The notes beneath the pieces are model-generated. The model was not told where the DNA came from, did not search any database, and was given only the letters and a program-made list of their open reading frames with translations. Positions 1 through 8,274 of a stretch of DNA of 25,993 nt are shown here, piece after piece. Each line of letters starts with the position of its first letter. Position 1 is the stretch's first letter. This DNA is from an uncultured Prevotellaceae bacterium. GTDB lineage: Bacteria; Bacteroidota; Bacteroidia; Bacteroidales; Bacteroidaceae. The DNA is taken from the NCBI GenBank assembly GCA_937893145.1, contig CALBJW010000182.1:1-25993 (forward strand). The letters are read 5' to 3'. The translations under genes were made by a program, and so were the position numbers.

Positions 1-1085
1 TGGACGCTTACCTCACTTACCGACTCATCGAACCAGACTACGAGGTGTTTAACAACCTTGTGCTGCAGGAACGATGTGTGGAGAACTTCGACACGAAGAA
101 CTTCTGCGACTACAGGAAGGTGGGCAACAAGTGTATGAACTGCCATAACTACGCTGGACAGAGTCCGGAAAGGAGCATGTTCTATGTGAGAGGTGAAGGC
201 GGTGGAGCCATACTGAATGAGAATGGCAATCTGATAAAGCTGAACCTCAGGGCGGAGGACATGGTAACGGGTAGTGTATATTACGGTTTCTCACCAGACA
301 AGAGGTTTGTGGTGTTCTCAACGAATGTCATCATCCCAGCCTTCCACTCGCAAGGAAGCAAACGACTGGAGGTGTTCGACACGAAGAGTGATGTGTATGC
401 AGCAGACCTCGTGAACCACACATTCATAAGAAGTGAGCTGTTGAGCGACAGCACTCAGAGCGAGACTTTCCCTACCTTCTCGCCAGACGGCAAGTATGTG
501 TATTACTGCACAGCACAGGCACTCGACTCATTGGGCGACCTGAAGCATCAGCGTTACAGCCTTTGCAGGATTGAGGCTCCAAAGGAGGGCAAGGCTGAGT
601 TTGGAACGGTGGTTGACACCATATACAACGGAAGAGAGGAAGGCAAGAGTGTGTGTCATCCTCGCATATCGCCAGATGGCAGATACCTCGTGTTCTCGAC
701 TGCCGACTACGGCACCTTCCCTATCTGGCACCGTGAGGCACGACTGGAGATTATGGACCTCAGCACTATGGAGCATCGCCCTATGAAGTTGGAGGGAAAG
801 ACAAAGAATGTGGGTTCGGACTCGTACAACTCATGGTCGAGCAACTCACGATGGATGGTGTTTGCCTCGAAGCGTGATGATGGTCTGTACGGCAAACCAT
901 ACTTCACATATATAAATAAAAAAGGAGTGTGCTCGAAGCCTTTTGTCTTGCCTCAAGCACACCCAACATTCTATGATAATTGTTTGAAGTCGTTCAATGC
1001 TCCCGAATTAGGAACTGGTCCTTTGCCTTTTGATGCAGATGATGTAAGAAAGGTTTTGGGAGAGAAGGGAGTTGATTTTGAGTGA
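1..1085 (+). CDS. CxxCH-containing PD40 beta-propeller protein, 5'-truncated
   Basis: The reading frame is open from the window edge (frame beginning at base 3), so the N-terminus, with any signal peptide, lies outside the window. The GTG at 45 is only an in-frame valine: the residues before it (YRLIEPDYEV) match internal residues of the two lipoproteins at 3625-5136 and 6754-8253. A single CMNCH motif, a possible c-type haem attachment site, is at 132-146. It is followed by PD40/TolB-type propeller blades recognisable as FSPDKRFVVFST, FSPDGKYVYYC, ISPDGRYLVFST and SNSRWMVFASKRDDG. It lacks the glycine-rich insert (LPLGGEGGG) present in the other two paralogues. It converges on the GH31 gene. 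Its partner genes, if any, lie upstream outside the window. An exported location and haem binding are inferred from the paralogues; the function is unknown. Confidence 0.8.
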   Translation, partial: DAYLTYRLIEPDYEVFNNLVLQERCVENFDTKNFCDYRKVGNKCMNCHNYAGQSPERSMFYVRGEGGGAILNENGNLIKLNLRAEDMVTGSVYYGFSPDKRFVVFSTNVIIPAFHSQGSKRLEVFDTKSDVYAADLVNHTFIRSELLSDSTQSETFPTFSPDGKYVYYCTAQALDSLGDLKHQRYSLCRIEAPKEGKAEFGTVVDTIYNGREEGKSVCHPRISPDGRYLVFSTADYGTFPIWHREARLEIMDLSTMEHRPMKLEGKTKNVGSDSYNSWSSNSRWMVFASKRDDGLYGKPYFTYINKKGVCSKPFVLPQAHPTFYDNCLKSFNAPELGTGPLPFDADDVRKVLGEKGVDFE

Positions 1086-1201
1086 AGAGTGAAGAGTGAA
1101 GAATTTGCTTCCGCCTTGGGGCAAGAGCTGTTATCGCTTCGCAGTAAAAGCAAGAGGACAAACTCTTCCGGCAGGAAATTCTTCACTCTTCACTCTTCAC
1201 T
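1081..1201. terminator. 26-bp perfect inverted repeat between convergent genes, probable bidirectional terminator
   Basis: The left arm at 1081-1106 and right arm at 1176-1201 are perfect reverse complements over 26 nt and are built from GTGAAGA-type heptamers. The loop is 69 nt. The left arm overlaps the TGA stop of the upstream gene (1083-1085), and the right arm ends 6 bases before the stop of the GH31 gene on the other strand. The position between two convergent 3' ends fits a bidirectional terminator, although neither side has a strong T tract. The heptamer resembles the TTTTCAC tract at 22646-22673, so the element may also be a dispersed repeat. Confidence 0.55.
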
Positions 1202-1207
1202 TTTCAC

Positions 1208-3595
1208 TTAAAATTTCACCGAAATTTTCTGTCCAATGTACTTTACAGTCTTGGCTGCTCCTGAAGGAGTCTTGACTGTGAAGGTACGAGTCTTGAGCAT
1301 TCCAGGGAACTCACCTGTACGCTTACCGATGGTAAGGGTGCGGGATGCGTCGTTCCATGTGAGAGAGATAGTAGAACAGATGCCCTTCTTGTAGTTGTAG
1401 TTGTCGCCTTCATCCTCGTAGAGAGTGAATGAAGCGTTCTTGCCTGGATAGACATTGAGAGTCATGTTTTCCTTCTGCTCATCAGCATACTGGATGTCTT
1501 CGCCAAGTGGAAGGATGCTACCAGCCTTGACATAGAGAGGACAATGAGCAAGTGGAGCATCAGCCTTTACCTTCTGACCACCATCGAGAAGTTCGCCAGT
1601 CCAGTAGTCATACCACGAAGCACCTGCAGGAAGATAAACCTCATACGACTTCTTCTGTGACCAATCAACTACTGGCCAACCGTTCTTGTACTCATCATTA
1701 TCCTTCTTGTCCCAACCCGACATGGCGTTAGTCTTGAAAATCTTCTCCTGAGTGAAGAGAGGGTCAACAACTGGACACACGAGGAGACTGCGACCAAACA
1801 TATACTCCTTGCCGAGGTCCCATGTCTGCTTGTCGTCCTTGAAGTCCATGACGAGAGCACGCATGAAGGAATCATCGTTCTTGCTCACCTGATAACTTGT
1901 GCTGTAGATGTATGGCATGAGCTGGTAACGCATCTTGACTGCATCAACGAGTGCATCATAAACTGGTTCACCTGCCTGGCCGTAGTGGTAGAGTTCGCGG
2001 TAAACCTCTGTACCATGACTACGCATCATTGGAGAGAAGATACCGAACTGCATCCAACGAACATAGAGTTCCTGATACTGAGGATTCTTTGTTGCTGAGT
2101 TGTCCTGTGAACAACGATTGTATGAGTTTGCGAAGAAACCACCGAGGTCTGTGTTCACATTAGGGTTGGCACACATTGTGTGGTTGAGACAGAGAGGAAT
2201 CTGCTTGCGGAAACTATCCCAGTTTGAACCGACATCACCACTCCACGACATTGAACCATAACGCTGCTGACCAGCGAAGAAGGAACGAGTGAGGATGAAG
2301 ACACGCTTGTCGTTATCGACAGCACGCTGATGTTCATCAACACCACCAACGGTCATGAATGGGAAGAGGTTACGAACGGAACGGTAAGAACCCATAGAGC
2401 ACTTCTCATCAAGGTCTGAGTCCTTATAGCTGTGATGGTCTGGGTCGGTAGAGTCCATCCACCAAGCATCGATACCCATCTTGTGCATCTTCGAGAGGTA
2501 CTTCCAGTAGATGTCACGAGCCTCAGGACTGTAGCAGTCATATACTCTTACACCTGAAGGGTAATCCATGCGAGGAGGCCAGAAAGAAAGACCACTCTGA
2601 GGCCATGTCTCGAACGAGAAGAGGAGGTCCTTGTCCTTGAGTTCCTTGAACTGGAGTGTGTTAGGACCGAATGAAGCCCAGATAGAGATGGAGATATGTG
2701 CGTTGTTCTTGTGAACATCATCAATCATACGCTGTGGATTGCCAAAGGCATCGTTGAGGAAGTCCATTGCATTCCAAGTGTAGTTGGAACCCCAATACTG
2801 CCAGTCCTGGATGATGCCGTCGAAAGGAATCTTGAGGTCACGGTACTTGTGAACCACTTCGAGCAGTTCATCCTGGCTCTTATAGCGTTCGCGAGACTGA
2901 TGGAAACCGTATGTCCAGCGTGGCACCATTGGCACCTTACCTGTGAGTTGACGCATGAGACGGATAACGCCATCAGCATTGCCACCATACATGAAGTAGT
3001 AGTCAACGAGGTTGCCCACCTCACTCTCAAGTTCGAGTGTGGCATTGTCATCAATGCGAGTAGGAGAATAGTTGTCCCAATAGATACCATAACCCTTCAC
3101 GCTCTGGAAGAAATGTGCATAGTCTTCAAGGTTTGACTGTTCCATACGACGATGTTCGCCACGAAGGTTCATCTTGCCATTCTGGAGCATACCAACACCG
3201 TAGATTGGTTCGTCCTGGTCGAGTGCGAAGCCCTGCTTCACCTTGTACGAACCCTTGTCGATGCCCGATGTGATTGGAGTGAAAGCACATTCGCCTTCGT
3301 TCATGATTGCATCGCCATTAGGTGTTTCGAACGACACCTTTCCATCTGGGCTGACTACAACGGTAAGGGCTGATGAACGATAAATCTCTGTGCGGTTCAC
3401 AACAGATTTCTTTACCTTTACATTCTCTGGCTTGGAAATAACTACCAATGAGTTCTTCTCTACTGGTGCATCAGTAGGAGTCTTCGTAACTCGAACTGTA
3501 GTCGGAGTGTAAAACTCCACTTTCACTGTCTGTGCTGTGGCTCCAAGTGCAAGAAACACTGCCACAAAAGCAGAAAAAAGACGGTTTAGTTTCAT
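1208..3595 (-). CDS. GH31 family alpha-glycosidase (alpha-glucosidase or alpha-xylosidase type), exported
   Basis: This 795-residue protein has a Sec-type signal peptide ending near residues 21-22 (GATAQ) and no lipobox, so it is probably periplasmic. An N-terminal beta-sandwich is followed by the GH31 barrel. The expected retaining-enzyme residues are visible: nucleophile Asp381 in WWMDSTDPD and acid/base Asp454 in SWSGDVGSNW. The nucleophile motif carries Asp where the related TEPD signature has Glu. It resembles the alpha-xylosidase/alpha-glucosidase branch, but the exact substrate cannot be read from sequence. The gene lies 29 bases after the lipoprotein gene at 3625-5136 and is probably the last gene of that leftward operon. 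No -7 promoter motif was seen in the short gap. The family is confident; the substrate is open. Confidence 0.92.
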   Translation of the reverse strand: MKLNRLFSAFVAVFLALGATAQTVKVEFYTPTTVRVTKTPTDAPVEKNSLVVISKPENVKVKKSVVNRTEIYRSSALTVVVSPDGKVSFETPNGDAIMNEGECAFTPITSGIDKGSYKVKQGFALDQDEPIYGVGMLQNGKMNLRGEHRRMEQSNLEDYAHFFQSVKGYGIYWDNYSPTRIDDNATLELESEVGNLVDYYFMYGGNADGVIRLMRQLTGKVPMVPRWTYGFHQSRERYKSQDELLEVVHKYRDLKIPFDGIIQDWQYWGSNYTWNAMDFLNDAFGNPQRMIDDVHKNNAHISISIWASFGPNTLQFKELKDKDLLFSFETWPQSGLSFWPPRMDYPSGVRVYDCYSPEARDIYWKYLSKMHKMGIDAWWMDSTDPDHHSYKDSDLDEKCSMGSYRSVRNLFPFMTVGGVDEHQRAVDNDKRVFILTRSFFAGQQRYGSMSWSGDVGSNWDSFRKQIPLCLNHTMCANPNVNTDLGGFFANSYNRCSQDNSATKNPQYQELYVRWMQFGIFSPMMRSHGTEVYRELYHYGQAGEPVYDALVDAVKMRYQLMPYIYSTSYQVSKNDDSFMRALVMDFKDDKQTWDLGKEYMFGRSLLVCPVVDPLFTQEKIFKTNAMSGWDKKDNDEYKNGWPVVDWSQKKSYEVYLPAGASWYDYWTGELLDGGQKVKADAPLAHCPLYVKAGSILPLGEDIQYADEQKENMTLNVYPGKNASFTLYEDEGDNYNYKKGICSTISLTWNDASRTLTIGKRTGEFPGMLKTRTFTVKTPSGAAKTVKYIGQKISVKF

Positions 3596-3624
3596 AGAAT
3601 TTAGGTTTTTGTTATATAAGATTT

Positions 3625-5136
3625 TTACTTTACTGTCAGTTGTTTTGACTTTCCATTCAGCACCTCATTGCCACAGACACGAGAGTCAATCTCCACCTTC
3701 TGGGAAGTGAAGTCTGGTGTGTTGTAACTATGGATGAGTCGTTCATAGAAATGCTTTGGATTCTTCTGCGGAAGGAGGAATGGCTTTGTTGCCTTGCCCT
3801 TATCGTCCAGTGAAGAGAGGTAGAGACGAGTGTAGAGTCCATCGCCTCGACGCGAAGAGAACACGAACCAATGTGAATTGATGTTCCAGTTGTGGAACGA
3901 CTCTGTATCGTCGCTATTCACGCTGTCCATCCTGTGCGATTCACCAGTCTGGAGATTGAGGAGATAGAGGTCTGCCTCCTTGTGCCAGATAGGGAAACAA
4001 CCATAATCGGACTTGGTGAACATCAACCACTTGCCATCGTAGGAAGGACGAGGGAAGGTGTAAGAACCCCCTCCTTCTCCCCCAAGGGGGAGTGAATCAA
4101 GGCTGGCAGTATTCGTTGCACACAGCAAGGTATCGACTTTGTCTCCTACCTTTCCAGTCTTAGCGTCGAAGGATGCTTTGCAGAGAGAGTACTTCACCTC
4201 CTTGAACTGCTGTGGGTAGTCCTTTGGCTGAGCCGAACAGAAGTAGATGGTCTTGCCATCAGGAGAGAATGCAGGGTATGTCTCCCAACTGTCTGGTCGT
4301 TTAACGGAAGGAGAGAGGACGAGTTCGTTGGTCTCGGTATTGAGAATCTGGAGGTCACTCTCCTGGTCGAACACCTCGATGCGTTCGTCCTTCACAACAT
4401 GGAAGGACTGACGAGTGGTGTTGGTCGAGAAGGCGATGTACTTGCCCTCTGGGTGCCAATAAGGATAGACACAAAGTCCGATGGTCTGGTCGGTCTTGGT
4501 GGAGAGCATCTGGTGGTTACCTTCCTTCTGCATCACAGTCACAGGTTTCTCACCACGAACATGGAACACGAACTGCTGTGGATTGGTACGATTGCTGGTG
4601 TGGCAATTCACACAATAGCCTGGTGTTCGAGTATTGGACATTATCTCGTACTCATCAAAGTTGGAGAGGTCACGCTGATAGAGTCCCATCTCGCTGAACA
4701 CCTCATATCCAGGTGCCACACGACGGTATGTGAGTCCCCACGCTTCAAGGTCATAATTGCTCACGAACATCTTGAAGTCATCGTACTGTTTCCATTGTCC
4801 ATCCTGCTTAATGCAAACGGTAAAGGTGAGTTCGCTACCTTTGTTCTGCTCCACGAGCTGATGCCATTCATCTATATCGAAGTCGGCATACTCGCCATTA
4901 GCATGAATCTCACCGCCCTTATTGCCCTTTACGATTACATCAATCCTACCAGTCTCCCCCTTGTTGGAGGTTGGGAGGGGGCTAAAGTCCATAGGAGCAA
5001 TACCTACAGGGATTGTCACTCCTACATAGTCAGGGTAGATAGGAGGGAGTTCGTTGACTCTCTGCACATTGGTTGGTGTCTCCGAACACGAGACAAGCAA
5101 CACCAATGCAAATATATATGTTATTATCTTCTTCAT
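3625..5136 (-). CDS. Lipoprotein with CxxCH motif and PD40 beta-propeller (copy 1)
   Basis: This 503-residue protein starts with a short signal peptide and a lipobox (LVSC, Cys17). A conserved N-terminal region of about 150 residues leads to CVNCH (Cys175, Cys178, His179; 4600-4614), a possible single c-type haem site. Propeller-like blades follow: WHPEGKYIAFST, FSPDGKTIYFC, PSYDGKWLMFT and SHWFVFSSRRGDG. The start codon overlaps the stop of the upstream DUF6057-like gene (ATGA, 5133-5136), implying translational coupling. It is a clear paralogue of 6754-8253. Two segments, residues about 51-63 and 345-358, are encoded by GC-rich palindromic DNA; the first is absent from the paralogue. Such proteins are often loosely annotated as TolB-like or cytochrome c-related. 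No biochemical role is known to me. Confidence 0.85.
   Translation of the reverse strand: MKKIITYIFALVLLVSCSETPTNVQRVNELPPIYPDYVGVTIPVGIAPMDFSPLPTSNKGETGRIDVIVKGNKGGEIHANGEYADFDIDEWHQLVEQNKGSELTFTVCIKQDGQWKQYDDFKMFVSNYDLEAWGLTYRRVAPGYEVFSEMGLYQRDLSNFDEYEIMSNTRTPGYCVNCHTSNRTNPQQFVFHVRGEKPVTVMQKEGNHQMLSTKTDQTIGLCVYPYWHPEGKYIAFSTNTTRQSFHVVKDERIEVFDQESDLQILNTETNELVLSPSVKRPDSWETYPAFSPDGKTIYFCSAQPKDYPQQFKEVKYSLCKASFDAKTGKVGDKVDTLLCATNTASLDSLPLGGEGGGSYTFPRPSYDGKWLMFTKSDYGCFPIWHKEADLYLLNLQTGESHRMDSVNSDDTESFHNWNINSHWFVFSSRRGDGLYTRLYLSSLDDKGKATKPFLLPQKNPKHFYERLIHSYNTPDFTSQKVEIDSRVCGNEVLNGKSKQLTVK
4070..4096. repeat. GC-rich palindrome inside the coding sequence (copy 1)
   Basis: CTCCCCC and GGGGGAG flank AA at 4077-4092, giving a perfect 16-bp palindrome within the lipoprotein gene. 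It encodes the LPLGGEGG part of a low-complexity loop between propeller blades. It is nearly identical to 7206-7221 in the paralogous gene. Confidence 0.7.
4953..4985. repeat. GC-rich imperfect palindrome inside the coding sequence, absent from the paralogue
   Basis: C-rich (4954-4960) and G-rich (4977-4981) arms flank TTGTTGGAGGTTG. Read on the minus strand it encodes SPLPTSNKGE near residue 55. The paralogue has unrelated residues (GVEDMDAE) at the same place, so this looks like an in-frame insertion of a dispersed Bacteroidota-type palindrome. Confidence 0.55.
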
Positions 5137-6731
5137 CGTACCGAGTCGTTTGGTTGTTGTGGGATGTCAATTTGCACGGAATCAAGTTGCTGTGCATAAG
5201 CCTTCTGTCGTTCCGACATCACGAAGTTGTAATACATCTGATACTTCTGCTGATTGCCTTCGAGCTTTGGAAGGAGAAGGAGGTAGGCAATGGCAAGATT
5301 ATTGTTGTTGTTTCGCATCACGAGTTGTCCTACTACCTTATCTATCTCTGGTTCGGAGAACATGAAGTCTTCTGTGAGGTGGTAAGCACGAAGTGTACCG
5401 TAGGTTTCATGAGCATTTATAGCATCTTCATCACCAAGAAGAGCAAGAGTGCGTGTTGCCCATCCCTTGTAGAACATGGTCTTCTGAAGGAGAAGGAGGT
5501 ACTTGCGAGCCACTTCGTACTGTCCATTCACGAGGTTGGTCTCTGCAAGACGGCGAATGATGCGTGAACTCTTGCTGTTGTCTGGTATGGCTTCCATCGC
5601 CTCAAACACAAAACGCTGAGCGGTGTTGGTCAGTCCGAGATGCCAATACACCTCACTTGTCATGAGCGATGCGATGTAGTTCTTGTTGAATGGAGGAAAT
5701 GCTCCCGACCAACCGTTCTGTGTGAACTCCATAGCACGGTCCATCTGGTTTGTCATGCCAAGTGCAAGGTTGTAGGCAGCCGCTGAGAGTGGAGAACGAG
5801 CAGGTGTCTTCTCTGCCTTCTTGATAATCTTCTCCCACTGCTGGCCTCTCATAAGCACATCATATTCAAAGACATCATACTTATTTCTGTCGTAATTGAG
5901 AGGAACGATAAGCAAACATGCTCCTATCAATGCACCATACACACCTCCCATGAGTGCTCCCGATGTAGTCTTGTTGCTTATCTCTGGCACTTTTGCAATG
6001 AGGATGCATGTCAATACGGTGATGAGCATCACGACATATAGCATGGTAGGAAACTCATCTATCATGAGATGATAATTGATGCCGTAGAAGAGGCGATAAC
6101 TTGGTTGTGCAACAAGTGGAATGCTAATGATGATGCACACGATGCTCCAGAGGAATGTTCCAAGTGAAAGAATCCAGTTGCCCCACTCCTTCAATGCTAC
6201 ATAGAGTCCGAAAACGAGCACCGAAGGTCCTGCAAGGTAATAAAGCACAGGTGTGGCAAGGGCAACATAAACAGTCTTGCACATCTTCGACTCCTTATAA
6301 GGATAGAACCATACAGCTATGAGCGAATATAGAAGTGCGATGAAGAAGGTGAGTTTAACGCCTTCATTTCCCATTGCAAACCAAAGCACGATGGCAGGAA
6401 TGAAAGACAGTGGGTATGCGTTGTAGGTGTTGCGACATTCTCTCTTTCCTACCCTCCACACCAAAAGCTGAAGGAGCAGGAAAAGGATGGTGAGGAATAA
6501 AGCACCTAAATAAAAATTGTTGTAGAACTGAACAATAAATTCTGCCACATAGCGTGCCACGCCTCCCGGATAGATGATGCGTTCCAAGAGGTATTCGGTG
6601 TCGAACATGAACATCTGCATCTGTTCCTGATATACAAGGGCAGAAGGAAAACGCAGTACCCAGAATGCGAATACCGCAATGCAGAACAGCACGGTGAGTA
6701 TCACATTTATGTATTTGTCGAGTATCTTCAT
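5133..6731 (-). CDS. DUF6057-like polytopic inner-membrane protein with C-terminal TPR-like region (copy 1)
   Basis: This 532-residue protein has about eight hydrophobic segments in its first 290 residues, starting with a helix at about 8-28 and ending with a glycine-rich helix at about 262-285. A soluble C-terminal half (about 290-532) of helical-repeat character follows, with motifs such as AAAYNLALGM, AETNLVNGQYEVARKYL and NNNLAIAYLL. It resembles the Bacteroidota DUF6057 family, recognised from memory only. It ends in an ATGA overlap with the following CxxCH lipoprotein gene and is a paralogue of 8275-9807. The strict alternation with the lipoprotein genes suggests that the two products work together at the cell envelope. 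The function is unknown. Confidence 0.85.
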   Translation of the reverse strand: MKILDKYINVILTVLFCIAVFAFWVLRFPSALVYQEQMQMFMFDTEYLLERIIYPGGVARYVAEFIVQFYNNFYLGALFLTILFLLLQLLVWRVGKRECRNTYNAYPLSFIPAIVLWFAMGNEGVKLTFFIALLYSLIAVWFYPYKESKMCKTVYVALATPVLYYLAGPSVLVFGLYVALKEWGNWILSLGTFLWSIVCIIISIPLVAQPSYRLFYGINYHLMIDEFPTMLYVVMLITVLTCILIAKVPEISNKTTSGALMGGVYGALIGACLLIVPLNYDRNKYDVFEYDVLMRGQQWEKIIKKAEKTPARSPLSAAAYNLALGMTNQMDRAMEFTQNGWSGAFPPFNKNYIASLMTSEVYWHLGLTNTAQRFVFEAMEAIPDNSKSSRIIRRLAETNLVNGQYEVARKYLLLLQKTMFYKGWATRTLALLGDEDAINAHETYGTLRAYHLTEDFMFSEPEIDKVVGQLVMRNNNNNLAIAYLLLLPKLEGNQQKYQMYYNFVMSERQKAYAQQLDSVQIDIPQQPNDSVR

Positions 6732-6753
6732 TTGCTATATGAGGGGTTGTTGC

Positions 6754-8253
6754 TTATAATCTTACTTTCACATTCTCTCTGTCTCCATCCAAACATTGTC
6801 TTGCTCCATGCTTCACATCGAAGTCAACCTTGTCCTTTGTGAAGTCTGGACAGTTGAACGAATCGAAACACTCTGCATAGAACTTCTTAGGATTGCGTTG
6901 AGGAAGGAGGAACGGCTTGCTTGCTTTACCCTTGTCATCAATACTTGAGATGTAGGCAAGGTTATACATTCCGTCTCCTCTTCGGCTGGAGAACACAAAC
7001 CAATGGCTGTTGCTGCTCCAGTTATGGAAACTATCGGAATCGTCACTATTTGATTCCAAAGGATGTGTCTCACCTGTCTGGAGGTTCATGAGCCAGATGT
7101 CTGACTCCTTATGGTTCACAGGGAAATTGCCGAAGTCACTAACATTATACATCAACCACTTGCCATCGTAGGATGGTCGAGGATAGGTGTAGGAGCCCCC
7201 TCCATCTCCCCCAAGGGGGAGGGAATCAAGGCTGGCAGTATCCTTTGCGTATAATAAGGTATCGACTTTATCTCCGTATTTGCCAGTACTTGCATCGAAG
7301 GCAATCTTGCAGAGACTGTAGTGTATCTTGTCGTAGTCTGTTGGGAGTTCCTTTGCTTTTGCAGTACAGAAATAGAGAGTCTTGCCGTCTGGTGAGAACA
7401 CAGGATAGGTCTCGAGCCAATCTGGCTGCTGAAGTTTTGGGTTAAGGATAAGTTCGTTGTTGCGTGTGTCGATAACAAGCACATCACTCATGGTGTCGAA
7501 CACTTCTATTCTGCGTTCCTTGCGAACAAAGAAAAGCTGGTGTATGCTGTTGATGCTCGAGGCGATATAGTTGCCCGAAGGATGCCAGTAGCTATATCCA
7601 CAATTTGCCTTTGTGCTGTCGGTCTTGGTGTTGAGCCAAGTCTGTTTGCCGTCCATCTGGACCATTGTGCCACCCTTATCTCCACGAAGATGCATGAGGA
7701 ACTGGTCTGCTCTGCATTGGTTTGAGGTGTGGCAGTTCATGCACTGTCCTGGTACGGCAGTCTCCTGGATGATAGCAAACTCATCAAAGTTGTGTATGTC
7801 TCGTTGATAGATGCCGATATTGCCTCCCACCTCATAGCCTGGTGGAATAAGGCGGTAAGTGAGTCCGAAGTCCTCAAGTGGCAGCTCACTCACATGCATC
7901 TTGAAGTCGTCATACTGATACCATTTTCCTTCCTTCTCCACACACACAGTGAAAGTGATGTCTCCACCCTTGTTCTGCTCTGTCAACTGGTGCCACTCCT
8001 CCACATCAAAGTCTGCATATTCGCCCTGAACATGCATCTCTCCTCCTTTGCTTCCTCGTGCTACCACATCCACACACTCCGCATCCATGTCCTCCACACC
8101 AAAGTTCATTGGTGCGATACCAACAGGAATGGTCACATCCACATAATCCGGAAATATATCCGGCATCTCATTCACTCGCTGTGCATTCTCCACCTGATGG
8201 GAACAGGAAGCAAGAAGCATGAACAGGAAAAGTATGTTTATCAGTTTCTTCAT
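6754..8253 (-). CDS. Lipoprotein with CxxCH motif and PD40 beta-propeller (copy 2)
   Basis: The frame extends to a TTG at 8262, but the ATG at 8253 gives a start (MKKLINIL) that aligns with the paralogue's MKKIITYI, so it was chosen (499 residues). The lipobox is LASC with Cys17. The N-terminal region shares VNEMPDIFPDYVDVTIPVG-type sequence with copy 1. The CMNCH motif is at Cys171, Cys174 and His175 (7729-7743). Propeller blades include FSPDGKTLYFC, PSYDGKWLMYN and SHWFVFSSRRGDG. A palindrome-encoded segment (LPLGGDGGG) lies in the same inter-blade loop as in copy 1. It lies 22 bases before the DUF6057-like gene at 5133-6731 and follows another one at 8275-9807. The function is unknown; haem attachment is a motif-level inference. 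Confidence 0.85.
   Translation of the reverse strand: MKKLINILFLFMLLASCSHQVENAQRVNEMPDIFPDYVDVTIPVGIAPMNFGVEDMDAECVDVVARGSKGGEMHVQGEYADFDVEEWHQLTEQNKGGDITFTVCVEKEGKWYQYDDFKMHVSELPLEDFGLTYRLIPPGYEVGGNIGIYQRDIHNFDEFAIIQETAVPGQCMNCHTSNQCRADQFLMHLRGDKGGTMVQMDGKQTWLNTKTDSTKANCGYSYWHPSGNYIASSINSIHQLFFVRKERRIEVFDTMSDVLVIDTRNNELILNPKLQQPDWLETYPVFSPDGKTLYFCTAKAKELPTDYDKIHYSLCKIAFDASTGKYGDKVDTLLYAKDTASLDSLPLGGDGGGSYTYPRPSYDGKWLMYNVSDFGNFPVNHKESDIWLMNLQTGETHPLESNSDDSDSFHNWSSNSHWFVFSSRRGDGMYNLAYISSIDDKGKASKPFLLPQRNPKKFYAECFDSFNCPDFTKDKVDFDVKHGARQCLDGDRENVKVRL
7199..7225. repeat. GC-rich palindrome inside the coding sequence (copy 2)
   Basis: The perfect 16-bp palindrome CTCCCCCAAGGGGGAG at 7206-7221 matches the element at 4077-4092 and encodes LPLGGDGG of the lipoprotein. 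The flanking bases are also conserved between the two copies. Confidence 0.7.
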
Positions 8254-8274
8254 TATCTGCAAAAAATAAAAAGG

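Noticed and set aside
45..47. GTG as start of the left-edge gene
   Set aside because: The frame is open further upstream and the preceding residues match internal residues of the paralogues, so the gene is truncated, not complete.
4399..5199. Plus-strand 266-residue ORF
   Set aside because: It is antisense to the lipoprotein and membrane-protein genes, with no recognisable domain. It is a shadow of their codon bias.
8254..8262. TTG start for lipoprotein copy 2
   Set aside because: The ATG at 8253 gives a standard lipoprotein signal that aligns with the paralogue's start.
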